Source: Phycisphaerae bacterium (GTDB lineage Bacteria > Planctomycetota > Phycisphaerae > Sedimentisphaerales > Anaerobacaceae). Taken from it: a stretch of 64,000 nucleotides of DNA. A program made the position numbers and the translations under genes. The DNA lies in assembly GCA_028714255.1 (NCBI GenBank), contig JAQTMR010000011.1:1-64000 (forward strand), given 5' to 3'. The notes under the pieces are model-generated. The model was not told the origin of the DNA. It did no database searches and was given only the letters and a program-made list of their open reading frames with translations. Below are positions 42,716 through 51,327 of this stretch, in pieces; position 1 is the first letter of the stretch, and each line of letters opens with the position of its first letter.

Positions 42716-42927
42716 ACTTTTCACCTCGCTTTTCTTTTCTCTTATAGAATTCCAAACCATTTCTCTTTATGCCTCCAACTCAAACAAAGGTGTAATTATC
42801 CAATTCAAATAATACTAAACATTGGCTGTCTGCCATAAGCTAAACGCAAAACCAACATAGTTATATACTCATTTCGTCCGCCAGTCAAGAAATTGTGAAA
42901 TTTCTTCAATTAATCCTAACAAGGCAT

Positions 42928-42963
42928 AAAAAAACCCGGCTGAAGATTAGTCATCAGCCGGGT
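42928..42963 (-). terminator. rho-independent terminator after the DUF362/SGL gene
   Basis: Ten-bp stem ACCCGGCTGA/TCAGCCGGGT with a 10-base loop, followed on the minus strand by a run of T (AAAAAAA on plus). It ends about 20 bases after the stop at 42984. Confidence 0.9.
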
Positions 42964-42983
42964 CGTCGATGGTCCTATATGTC

Positions 42984-45632
42984 TTATTCACCGCCGCGTA
43001 CAACCATATCAAGCGTGTAAACCTTATCCTGGCAGGTGATATACAGCGTTTTATTTTCCGGCCCGCCGAAGCAGGCATTCGAGCAATTGTAAGTTGGTAC
43101 GTTTATCATTTCAAGTTCGACGCCGGCCGGTGAAACAATCCAGACACCGCCCAGACCGCAGAAATACAGGTTGCCTCGCTCGTCAATCGTCATACCATCA
43201 GGGTCGTTCGTACGCGGCGGGCTTGTCGGCTTGAAGAACACCGAACCTGTGCCTAATGTCCCATCGGAATTTATGGGGAAGACCCACCAGCGCTTAGTAG
43301 AAACGGAACCACCGGGGCCGCTGCTGCTTTCGGCAACGTATAGCTTGGTTTCATCGAGAGAGGTAATAATGCCATTTGGTTGATACAGACCGTTTTTCAC
43401 TAAGGTTACTGTGCCATCGGTTTCAAGCAGATATACGCCCTGGTCATTTGGCCCAACACCCCAGTCGGGACAGGTGAAATAAATATTACCGTTAGCCAGT
43501 TGGCACAGGTCGTTAGGCTTCTTCGATGCTGTTCCGAGAACGACAGTATCTTCCGGCCCGGATGCGCCTATGCGATGACTGCGAATCTGATAGACATCCT
43601 CATCAGCCGTAAGCAGTCTGCCGTCCAACGAAAGAAGCATTCCATTTGTTGCCGGTGCACTGTTCAGCCAAACGTATGCACTGCCCGGCGAATCGAGCCG
43701 TAAAATCTGATACCCTCCGGTTCTCTTGGTAAAGAAAAGCTTACTGCTTTTCGGGTCCCATGTTGCGCCCTCGAAATAGACCCCAGATACGGAGTAAACC
43801 TCTTCAATCGTTGCTCCCGGCACAATAAGCTCATCGGTAAGTTCGTCGAGATAATTGTCGCACAGGACAACCAGGTCTCGTTCGTCAATAATATTGTCGT
43901 TTGATATTGCTATGTTACAATTCGGGTCCCAGTTGGGCCCGCCTGATGTGCTGCACCAGGCCTTCGCGAATATAGCAAAATCTCTAAGGTCAACATCCCA
44001 GTCCCCATCGAGGTCTGCCCAGCTCGGTGCATCAGTCGTAAGTTCTATCCCATCGCCCGTGCTGCTGAGGTTTCGGCTGTATTGCTTGTCGGTCGAGTTG
44101 TTCCAGTGCTCATGAACGCCTAAGCTTTCAGTCAGGCCGCCGTCATGATTCGGGTCATAATTAGCGCCCGATGGCGGACTCGGTATCAACGCCGCTTCGT
44201 GCAGATAATCATCCGCCCCGCTCATATGCGGATAAGCATATTCGCCGCCGCCGGTATGAACCCCATCCCACTCTGCATACATAAAATCATCAGCTACTGA
44301 GTCAGCCGCAACCTGGTCCATCGAAACAAAAATACTTGAAGGCCAGTCATTATTAAACGGTGCCATCTCCCACCTGATTGGTGTGGAGTCCCAGCTTTGA
44401 CCTGAATATAAGCCGTCAATTAAGGCCAGAAGTGTTTTACCGCCCAGCCGCGGATGACTCATAAAGTCAACAATCGCCCTGTAATGGCCCATTCCCGGGG
44501 TTTCTGCCGGCCTCGTATCATGAGTATTATAATAACCGGAGGCATTCGGGTTTCTAATCAAAGACCCATAGTTGTTTTTACCACAGACGGTGATTCCGCC
44601 GGTATCGTGACTTTTGAGAATAGGGAAGTTAATAAAGTACTCTGCTTGGGCGAAGTGTGTCGGTATATAGTCCTGAGTTTTACCAGTCACGCGACTGGTG
44701 ACAGGGTCGCTCCAGTAGAATGGTGCACTGGTATCGTAGGTAACATTTGTTCTGCCGTAAAGTGAATAGCCTGGGTTTTTCAGGTAAACTACACCAGGAC
44801 AATTCGGCCCGACTATATCATACCACTGGTTCGACATCATTCTGCCCGGGTCGCCTATGCTTATATCGCCGGCAGCAACGCCCGCAACATCCGTTAGTTG
44901 TTTTAAAAGGGCTATCGCAAGCTGCGGCGAATTATCTATCTGGTCAAGGCAATCCGTCGGTTTAATACCAGTAGAGGGATTTGAGTTCATCAATGTAAAG
45001 TTTGCTTTTATGGCGATTTTTTCACCGGGCGTATAGCCGACATCGCCTTTGCCCATTCCTTGATTGAAGCTCCTGAATATTGCGTCCCAGGCGGCGTAAT
45101 CTGTGCTTTTGCCGGTTATCGACCGGATTGCCTTCGAGAGCATTTCATCAACGACCTGTTGATTGGTACAGGTATCGGAATGCCAATAAGGCGGACTAGT
45201 GTCCCCATTTGAACCGGTCCAGCTCGTGGCGTTTGCGTCGTGTATCCATGCAACCCTGCCGGGATGAACACCCTTACCCTCGCCGAGCGGACTGTTGGCA
45301 ACTCGTGGCTCATGGGCATAGATTATCTTTTGCTCTGTGTTATTCATAGCCGCCCAGATAAAACCGATACTGGCAACGATACAGACTGCCGCCAAAACAT
45401 AACGCGCCCGCGCAAAATTGCGCTTTGCTTTGTGAAACGCCGCAGCTGAACCCGCCAAACCCAACAGCCAAATTATAAAACCAGACGCCAGCGGAAACGC
45501 TACCCGCTGACAGGGATATGTCGCCCGCGTAGGCTTCGGTATCACCCGTATCAAAAACCAAATTAGAGCTGCCAACCCTGTAACCGGGAATAACCACTTC
45601 AGCCAGTAAAATTTGCTTTTAAGAAATGACAT
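42984..45632 (-). CDS. DUF362-dockerin-like-SMP-30/gluconolactonase-like fusion
   Basis: An 882-residue protein starting at 45632 after GGAGGAAA. Three membrane helices lie in the first 110 residues. Residues about 110-490 match DUF362 (HPGRVAWIHDANATSW, IAIKANFTLMN, FINFPILKSHDTGGITVCGKN cut short here). A dockerin-like pair follows (DLDGDWDVDLRDFAIFAKAW). Residues 615-880 are a six-bladed propeller of SMP-30/gluconolactonase type (GNIYFTCPDWG, PDGMTIDERGNLYF). The combination suggests an envelope redox or lactonase protein bound to a scaffold; activity is not known. Confidence 0.82.
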   Translation of the reverse strand: MSFLKSKFYWLKWLFPVTGLAALIWFLIRVIPKPTRATYPCQRVAFPLASGFIIWLLGLAGSAAAFHKAKRNFARARYVLAAVCIVASIGFIWAAMNNTEQKIIYAHEPRVANSPLGEGKGVHPGRVAWIHDANATSWTGSNGDTSPPYWHSDTCTNQQVVDEMLSKAIRSITGKSTDYAAWDAIFRSFNQGMGKGDVGYTPGEKIAIKANFTLMNSNPSTGIKPTDCLDQIDNSPQLAIALLKQLTDVAGVAAGDISIGDPGRMMSNQWYDIVGPNCPGVVYLKNPGYSLYGRTNVTYDTSAPFYWSDPVTSRVTGKTQDYIPTHFAQAEYFINFPILKSHDTGGITVCGKNNYGSLIRNPNASGYYNTHDTRPAETPGMGHYRAIVDFMSHPRLGGKTLLALIDGLYSGQSWDSTPIRWEMAPFNNDWPSSIFVSMDQVAADSVADDFMYAEWDGVHTGGGEYAYPHMSGADDYLHEAALIPSPPSGANYDPNHDGGLTESLGVHEHWNNSTDKQYSRNLSSTGDGIELTTDAPSWADLDGDWDVDLRDFAIFAKAWCSTSGGPNWDPNCNIAISNDNIIDERDLVVLCDNYLDELTDELIVPGATIEEVYSVSGVYFEGATWDPKSSKLFFTKRTGGYQILRLDSPGSAYVWLNSAPATNGMLLSLDGRLLTADEDVYQIRSHRIGASGPEDTVVLGTASKKPNDLCQLANGNIYFTCPDWGVGPNDQGVYLLETDGTVTLVKNGLYQPNGIITSLDETKLYVAESSSGPGGSVSTKRWWVFPINSDGTLGTGSVFFKPTSPPRTNDPDGMTIDERGNLYFCGLGGVWIVSPAGVELEMINVPTYNCSNACFGGPENKTLYITCQDKVYTLDMVVRGGE

Positions 45633-45731
45633 CACGTTTCCTCCTTTTTCTTTTACGTTAGTCCTCAATATTTTCTCCCCCTGTTTTTAAGGAATACGAT
45701 ATTGAAATGAGAAATTGTTTATCAATATTAA

Positions 45732-47717
45732 TTACCATACTGGCTCCTGCCAATCGGCACCGGCTGTCCAAAACTCTGCGCCATATTCGTAACAGCCGAC
45801 ATCTGGAGCATCACCAACGTAACCATCTGTAATGCCGGGGATTACATAGCCGCCATCAATAGCGACTGAACTGCTCGTTAACGTGCCGTCAGGATTAATT
45901 TCGTAGTTGCCATTGTGGTGTAATTCGGGTGGAATCGGCGCAAAATTACCAATGCTGCATTTGTACAGATTGTTAATCACGCTGCAAGTGCTTTGGTCAG
46001 CAGGCGCCTCCCAATACCCATAACCAAAAGCCTTGCCGCAGCTCGCAAGTATCGTATTATTGAATGAATGCACGTTGTTGATTGGGCAGCTCATATTTAT
46101 CCCTGTTTCGGGAATGTTCCATACAAGATTATGATGAATCGTAAGATTAGCGCAGTTGTTATCAACATAAATGCCCCTCGGATAGATTGAAGTCACCGTG
46201 TCGTGAACATTGTTATAGCAAATAATTGCTCCGCCGCCATCACATCCCCAGCTATAGGTTATACCGCAATCCTTCGTAAGCCATGGGCCGTGATACATAT
46301 GGTTATAGCTGCATACGAAACCTCGCCCTTCGTGCCAGAAGACAAATCGGCCGCTGTCATACAAGGTGTTTCGCGTATACAAGCCGCCGTTTGCATCAGG
46401 ATTCACGTATATAGCGCCGGCGTAAGTGGCTATATAATCGACGTCGTGAATAATGCAGTTGGTTACTTTGTTGCCTTGGCCCCGGTCGTGTATGCCGTTG
46501 CCGGCAGAATAGACGATACTGCATTTCTTCCATTCGTTATCCGAACCGCTCATGCGATTTTGATGTTTATATGGATTATGAGAGGTACTATAGCTGCTGC
46601 ATTGGCTGAAATGGTCAACGTATTTTATATGGCAGTTTTCTATGAGACAATTATGGGAGCCATCCATCAATACCGCCGCAGCGAAGATTCGCATACCTTT
46701 GACCCGGATATGGCTTTTACTCGACAAATCGAAGGCGTGATTTCGTTTTTTTACCTCGACAATATGATTGCTCGGCGAGTCGTTACCTTCGCACCAGAGA
46801 TAACAATCGTAACTTTGCACATCGGCTTTCTTCAGGTACCATTCTGTTGCTATATCCAGTCCGTCAAGTGCGCCGAACAGCCAATAGGGGTCACCCACCT
46901 CTGGGGTATAATACTCCCCACCCCAGGCATTATCACTGAAACTAAAGCTGGCACCAGGAGTATAGTTTGTGATGAATTTGGTAAAACTTATCCATTCGTC
47001 ACCGGGGACAATATGAACAGTCGCATCATTCCAGTCTCCGGGTGGCAGTGCGTCATCAACGAGAATACTTCCATCCGTACCCGCATCGCTATAGGCACGA
47101 TTCATCGTTACTAATTGATTCACACCTGTATTTGGCCATCGCGCCTCATTATACATCTGATGGTCAACGAACAGTTGATTAAACGGGGCGTCCTCTGAAG
47201 GTGTTGAGATAGTAGTCTTGTAGATAGAGCCGCTATAGACAGACCAGGGGCCTGTTAGCAGGTCAGCGCCGCTGATAATCGGATGTTCGTTCGGATAGGC
47301 AAGAAAAAGTATTGGGTTTTTTTCGGTACCCGAATTAGCCGGCGTGACCATTTCCCGATAAACGCCCTGGCGAATAAAGCACGCATCGCCCGCGACCATT
47401 AAGCTGGCGGCTTTTTGTATGGTTTTGAATGGCTGGCCGGATGTGCCGGGATTAGTGTCAACACCGGTGCTTTCAGATACGAAATAGACCTTGCCGTCTG
47501 TTTCCCAAATATAAGCAAGAATGGCAAAGTCTTTTAGGTTCACAAAATCATCGAGGTTGTAATCGCATGTTTGGTCATAACCGGCATCGCCGGAACTGAG
47601 CAGCCAGGTTTGACCCATTCGCGCCAACTGCGTATAGTTGGCTGCCGTCGTGACATTTGCAGCTGAAAGAAAAACAACTGCGGTTGCGCAAAGAAAAGTA
47701 AAAATCTTACATCTCAT
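45732..47717 (-). CDS. secreted parallel beta-helix protein with dockerin-like repeat
   Basis: A 661-residue exported protein starting at 47717 after CGGAG. A signal peptide is followed by a dockerin-like segment (LDDFVNLKDFAILAYIW), then a right-handed beta-helix: the PGTSGQPFKTIQKAASLM opening, YREMVTPANSGTEKNPI, and repeated NCxI/HNLV rungs. These features mark polysaccharide lyase-like or adhesin beta-helices, and this opening is typical of polysaccharide-degradation loci. Catalytic residues could not be assigned. It is 100 bases upstream of the DUF362 fusion on the same strand. Confidence 0.82.
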   Translation of the reverse strand: MRCKIFTFLCATAVVFLSAANVTTAANYTQLARMGQTWLLSSGDAGYDQTCDYNLDDFVNLKDFAILAYIWETDGKVYFVSESTGVDTNPGTSGQPFKTIQKAASLMVAGDACFIRQGVYREMVTPANSGTEKNPILFLAYPNEHPIISGADLLTGPWSVYSGSIYKTTISTPSEDAPFNQLFVDHQMYNEARWPNTGVNQLVTMNRAYSDAGTDGSILVDDALPPGDWNDATVHIVPGDEWISFTKFITNYTPGASFSFSDNAWGGEYYTPEVGDPYWLFGALDGLDIATEWYLKKADVQSYDCYLWCEGNDSPSNHIVEVKKRNHAFDLSSKSHIRVKGMRIFAAAVLMDGSHNCLIENCHIKYVDHFSQCSSYSTSHNPYKHQNRMSGSDNEWKKCSIVYSAGNGIHDRGQGNKVTNCIIHDVDYIATYAGAIYVNPDANGGLYTRNTLYDSGRFVFWHEGRGFVCSYNHMYHGPWLTKDCGITYSWGCDGGGAIICYNNVHDTVTSIYPRGIYVDNNCANLTIHHNLVWNIPETGINMSCPINNVHSFNNTILASCGKAFGYGYWEAPADQSTCSVINNLYKCSIGNFAPIPPELHHNGNYEINPDGTLTSSSVAIDGGYVIPGITDGYVGDAPDVGCYEYGAEFWTAGADWQEPVW

Positions 47718-48057
47718 GGCTAAATCTCCGAAGCAGCCTGTGAACATATTAAGCCTTTTATCTTTAGGCGTGCAACAGGCTATCTTATTTTTGAGAAGCG
47801 GCATCACCTTACCTCTTTATTATTTCGGCCATCTTCCTCGGCAGATTTAACCATCCTCCACAATATGGCGTAAATAGCACGTATTTACAGACAACCAGCC
47901 TGTTTAAAGTATATCAGCATTTACACAAAACATCAAGTTTAATCCCCCCAATGGTGCCTTCTAACGAATACGAGAGTCGATACACCCCCTCTATGCAGCC
48001 CTAAAACCGCATCATCAACCGTCAATTTTACCCCGGAGTTGATATATAACCGACTGT
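47718..48057. other. intergenic region
   Basis: It lies between the beta-helix gene (promoter side) and the sodN stop. Apart from a possible promoter for the beta-helix gene I see no structured element or gene. Open frames antisense to the beta-helix gene run into it and are not supported. Confidence 0.5.
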
Positions 48058-48579
48058 TCAGTCTTTCTTTTCGGCCTCATGACTGTGTTCGGAAGCAGAA
48101 CCGCCGGAACCCAGATATGCCGACTTGAATTGCTCAAGATATTCTCTCATCTTCGAGATATTACCCAGGTCTGTGGTTTGTTTGCATTTCATCGAATAAA
48201 CCATCAATTTATGCAGGAGAGTTAACTTACGAACATAGTCCTGATAAGCTTGTCCCCCGCCGTCATCGACAGGAGCAATTCTCTGCTTCATAAAATATTG
48301 CGTAACAATATCGCTTAGATAATCAGCATGCTCTTCCTTGTTCATAACCCATCTGACTATTTGGTTATAGTTCTTGCCTGCGTCTTTTGATAGCTCGTTA
48401 ATTTGGTTCATCGCCTTTTCGATTGTCGTAATATGCTCAGCCATCATTTCCAGTCGCATAGCATCGTTGTAAATACCACAGGGTATCTCGCAATGCGAAA
48501 ACACAACAGACGACAGACAAAACAGGGCAACTGTGATTACCACAATAGCAAATACATACTGTTTTTTAATCTTTTTCAT
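48058..48579 (-). CDS. sodN: exported nickel superoxide dismutase
   Basis: A 173-residue precursor. The nickel hook HCEIPCGIY appears at residues 29-37, giving His1, Cys2 and Cys6 of the mature enzyme, followed by the helical bundle (DAMRLEMMAEHITTIEKAM). It dismutates superoxide. The hook needs a free N-terminal His, usually exposed by a SodX-type protease. Here a Sec signal ends in VVFS directly before His29, so signal peptidase could expose it. The C-terminus is His/Glu rich. The start overlaps the preceding stop as ATGA. Confidence 0.95.
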   Translation of the reverse strand: MKKIKKQYVFAIVVITVALFCLSSVVFSHCEIPCGIYNDAMRLEMMAEHITTIEKAMNQINELSKDAGKNYNQIVRWVMNKEEHADYLSDIVTQYFMKQRIAPVDDGGGQAYQDYVRKLTLLHKLMVYSMKCKQTTDLGNISKMREYLEQFKSAYLGSGGSASEHSHEAEKKD

Positions 48580-49046
48580 TTCTCTGCACTCCTTTCAAAG
48601 AGCATCTTAACCAATTCTTTTGGCTCGATTCTGAACATCGCCCCCCTGCCCTCGAAGAAATTGTGTTTTTCAATCAGATGAATATTCAAATCCGACCATT
48701 TCATACTCTGCCCTGATTCCGGATTTCTAACATAAGTAACCCTTTTTGCGAATTTCGCCGAATCTGGCCAGGGACAACTCACCTGCCCCTTAACTTCTTC
48801 TGCTTTCGCTTCGAGTTTCCGCCCCGCCTGCACCCAGCACCCAAGGGCCGGTACCGCAGCATCAGTAATTTCTTTCATCCGCCCGACTATTTGTTCAACG
48901 GCAATTTTTAATTCGGCCAGCTCGACTATGTCGCCATCTATTATTTCAGATATGTTGCGCCGGTCTGTACCCATAAAACCAGCCCCTGCCGAATTTGACG
49001 ACCTTAAAACTTCTTCAAGTTTTTGTATGTTCGCCGGCTGTTTCAT
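48576..49046 (-). CDS. unknown protein between flavoreductase and Ni-SOD
   Basis: A 156-residue soluble protein: a helical N-terminal half (ELAELKIAVEQIVGRMKEI) and a C-terminal part with HLIEKHNFFEGRGAMFRIEP. Single Cys residues occur in LGCWVQ and SCPWPDS. It overlaps both neighbours by four bases (ATGA), so all three are made together. I do not recognise it; a metal chaperone or adaptor to the reductase is possible from context only. Confidence 0.65.
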   Translation of the reverse strand: MKQPANIQKLEEVLRSSNSAGAGFMGTDRRNISEIIDGDIVELAELKIAVEQIVGRMKEITDAAVPALGCWVQAGRKLEAKAEEVKGQVSCPWPDSAKFAKRVTYVRNPESGQSMKWSDLNIHLIEKHNFFEGRGAMFRIEPKELVKMLFERSAEK

Positions 49047-49816
49047 GTCGAACTCTTTTCGAATTTGTCATAGAAAATTCTTTCTTCCCCAATCCCCATC
49101 TCTTTAAGTACCTTTATCGAAGCGTCAACCATCCCCGGACTGCCGCAAAGATATGCTTCGCATTCAGGAGCATTTTTCAAATCTTCCTTAACAACCTGCG
49201 TTACAAGGCCAACCTTTCCGTCCCAGTTTTCACCTTGTCCCGTCTCAGCGACTGTCGGAACAAACCTGAAATCAGCAATCACCGATTCGAACTCGCGCAT
49301 AAGGTCAACATAAAACAAGTCTTCGACCTTATTGCCCCCGAAATAGTATGTCGCCTTGCGCTTATTGCCGGTATTTTTCATATAATGAAGCATGCACTTA
49401 ATCGGGGCCATACCAGAGCCACCTGCCATGAAAACTATGGGAGCGTTTGTATTTGAAAGCCGAAGTTTTCCGTAAGGCCCCTTGATTTCAACTTCATCGC
49501 CGACCTTAAGATACTCGAAACAATAGGTCGTACTAATTCCGCCGGGGATTCGCCTTATAATTAATTCAATCGCACTTTTATCAGCAGGGTCCGAGGATAT
49601 AGAGTACGTTCTATAAACTTCTTTACTGTTCTTCTCGTAAACCGGCGTCAACAACTGTATGTACTGCCCCGGCACATAATCAATCGTTTCAGGCTTTTTA
49701 AATTCAAGACGAAACTGCTTTATGTCAGGCGCAAGCTCCAGAATCTCTGTACATCTGCAGACATACTTTTTAACGGGGGGAAACTTCGGCGGTGCTTTAA
49801 CTGGCTCTTTTGGCAA
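49043..49816 (-). CDS. ferredoxin-NADP reductase-like oxidoreductase (NqrF-like FAD/NAD module)
   Basis: A 257-residue FNR-fold enzyme with the FAD motif YRTYSISSDPAD, GQYIQLLTPV, GDEVEIKGPYG and the NAD motif FMAGGSGMAPIKCML, ending in YDKFE. It resembles the FAD/NAD(P)H domain of NqrF without the 2Fe-2S domain or membrane anchor, so its electron partner is separate. It heads the Ni-SOD operon. The apparent start is a TTG at 49816 with GGGAGG 14 bases upstream; an ATT 9 bases earlier has better spacing. Confidence 0.88.
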   Translation of the reverse strand: MPKEPVKAPPKFPPVKKYVCRCTEILELAPDIKQFRLEFKKPETIDYVPGQYIQLLTPVYEKNSKEVYRTYSISSDPADKSAIELIIRRIPGGISTTYCFEYLKVGDEVEIKGPYGKLRLSNTNAPIVFMAGGSGMAPIKCMLHYMKNTGNKRKATYYFGGNKVEDLFYVDLMREFESVIADFRFVPTVAETGQGENWDGKVGLVTQVVKEDLKNAPECEAYLCGSPGMVDASIKVLKEMGIGEERIFYDKFEKSST

Positions 49817-49902
49817 TGAAGAAATAAATGCCTCCCATCAGAATAACCAGGGCATTTGCCGGTTCGGCAATTACATCTATATTGACGAACCGGATACCTT
49901 AC

Positions 49903-49993
49903 CGGAGAGGGCGGGATTCGAACCCGCGGTACCAGCGTTCACCAGTACGACGGTTTAGCAAACCGTTGCCTTCAGCCGCTCGGCCACCTCTCC
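49903..49993 (-). tRNA. tRNA-Ser (anticodon GCT)
   Basis: A 91-base class II tRNA: acceptor GGAGAGG/CCTCTCC, D-arm GGCCGAGCGGCTGAAGG, anticodon loop with GCT between GGTTT and AAACC, a long variable arm and T-arm GGGTTCGAATCCC. The 3' CCA is not encoded. Confidence 0.95.
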
Positions 49994-50217
49994 AAACAAT
50001 CTTTGAGTAATTTACATTTTGCCGGCTCATATTGCAAGAAGATAAGTGATATTCTCCACATAAAGTCTTTTTATCAGATTGAATTAACAAATCCTTGCAT
50101 TATTATACGGGTTTTTAGATTGACTTTGCCGTTAATCTCAATGTAGGATAAAAGTGTATTTTATGTTTGTAAAAACAGCTTAGTCTACTCCTCACCAAGG
50201 AGTAATTAGGCACCCTT

Positions 50218-51062
50218 TTATTTAGTGAGCGCCCGTAGCTCAGCTGGATAGAGCAACGGATTTCTAATCCGTAGGTCACAGGTTCGAATCCTGTCGGGCG
50301 TATTAGAGTTTATGCCGGTGCCATTAGGTGACAGTAGCTCTTTTTTTGTTCCTAAATCTGCCATTTTCAAAGACTTAACACCTCTGCTATTTTGCTCAGT
50401 ATTGATTTGCTCCTTCGCTTCATTGTGGCCAATCAAAGACATTGAATTGCAATCAGAGTAAGTAGTATTTGTAAGCTTTTTGTAAGCTGGTTTGTAAGCA
50501 CCATCAACTGGTAATTCATCTGTTCCAGTAGCTTTTTGAGTTTTACTACTTGGCAATGAAAAATCCGGCAAACCAGCAACGGCTTCAGATTCCTGCCTCC
50601 TGAAAATATGCGTGTATCGGCTCATAGTCATATTTATATCAGAATGCCTCATAATTGACTGAACAACTTTTGGGTGCGCTCCACTTGCCGCTAACAGGGA
50701 GCCTGTCGAGTGCCTAAGTGAGTGGAAATCGCAATAACGTCCAGCATCATCAACATAAGGAATTTTCACCGCTTCCAAATCAGCTTTGAGCATCTCTGCT
50801 GTTTTCTCTGGCATATTGAACACCTGCACATTTGGAAATTTGCCTGCCATAAAGCTTTGTAATTCGGCTGCTGTATCTTTTCTTAAAGGTAAAATGCTTT
50901 GCTTACGATTCTTGCTATAGCCTGCTTCGACCGTAACTGAGCAGTTTTAAAATCAAACGATGTTACTCTTAAGCTTCGCAATTCTGAAGCTCTCAGCCCT
51001 GTTTCTACAGCCAAACGATACAAACGATGACCACAAACGCCTCTTTTTTTCTTTTTCCTGTA
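50218..51062 (-). pseudogene. frameshifted tyrosine recombinase/integrase remnant
   Basis: The C-terminal 210 codons (start at 50850) contain FHSLRHSTGSLLAASG (R-H box), QSIMRHSDINMTMSRYTHI (second His and catalytic Tyr) of phage-type integrases. Upstream, RLYRLAVETGLRASELRSL lies in another frame: the reading must shift one base near 50940 to join it to the sequence leading to MAGKFPNV. The N-terminal DNA-binding arm is missing, and the reading ends at the repeat near 51070. The last codons are antisense tRNA-Arg, not protein. A remnant of an integrated element, or a sequencing indel. Confidence 0.8.
50229..50302 (+). tRNA. tRNA-Arg (anticodon TCT), probable integration site
   Basis: A 74-base cloverleaf: acceptor GCGCCCG/CGGGCGT, D-arm GCTCAGCTGGATAGAGC, anticodon stem ACGGA/TCCGT around TTTCTAA, T-arm CAGGTTCGAATCCTG. 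A broken tyrosine recombinase abuts its 3' end, the usual position for an integrase at a tRNA attachment site. Confidence 0.95.
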
Positions 51063-51327
51063 CCCATAATGAACCTTTTTTCTAATCGGTTAGCCCCCAA
51101 CTTTATGTTGGGGGGTTTGCTGTTGCTGCCTGCTGTTCGGATACTTGTTTTTCTACTGCGTCCCTTAGGGACTGCGTAAAACACTGGATCCTCATTCCGG
51201 CCTCGGCCAGCACTGCGCAAACTATTTTTCTACTGCGAGCGACCAGCCACGAGCCACAAGCGACTAAAAACATACCGGCTTACGGAAGTAACAGCAAAAG
51301 TTTTTTCAACTTTCGATTCTCGATTTT
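51063..51327. repeat. repeat region with a TTAGCC-headed hairpin
   Basis: CGGTTAG at 51088-51093 precedes stem CCCCCAAC/GTTGGGGG (51094-51101 and 51107-51114, loop TTTAT). The rest has repeat phrases such as 'gcgaccagccacgagccacaagc' and no gene. Confidence 0.7.

Noticed and set aside
46203-47114. 303-codon plus-strand frame
   Set aside because: It is antisense to the beta-helix gene, whose minus-strand frame has clear domains and signal peptide.
50218-50330. C-terminal codons of the integrase frame across tRNA-Arg
   Set aside because: The residues are antisense translation of the tRNA, a well-known false extension.
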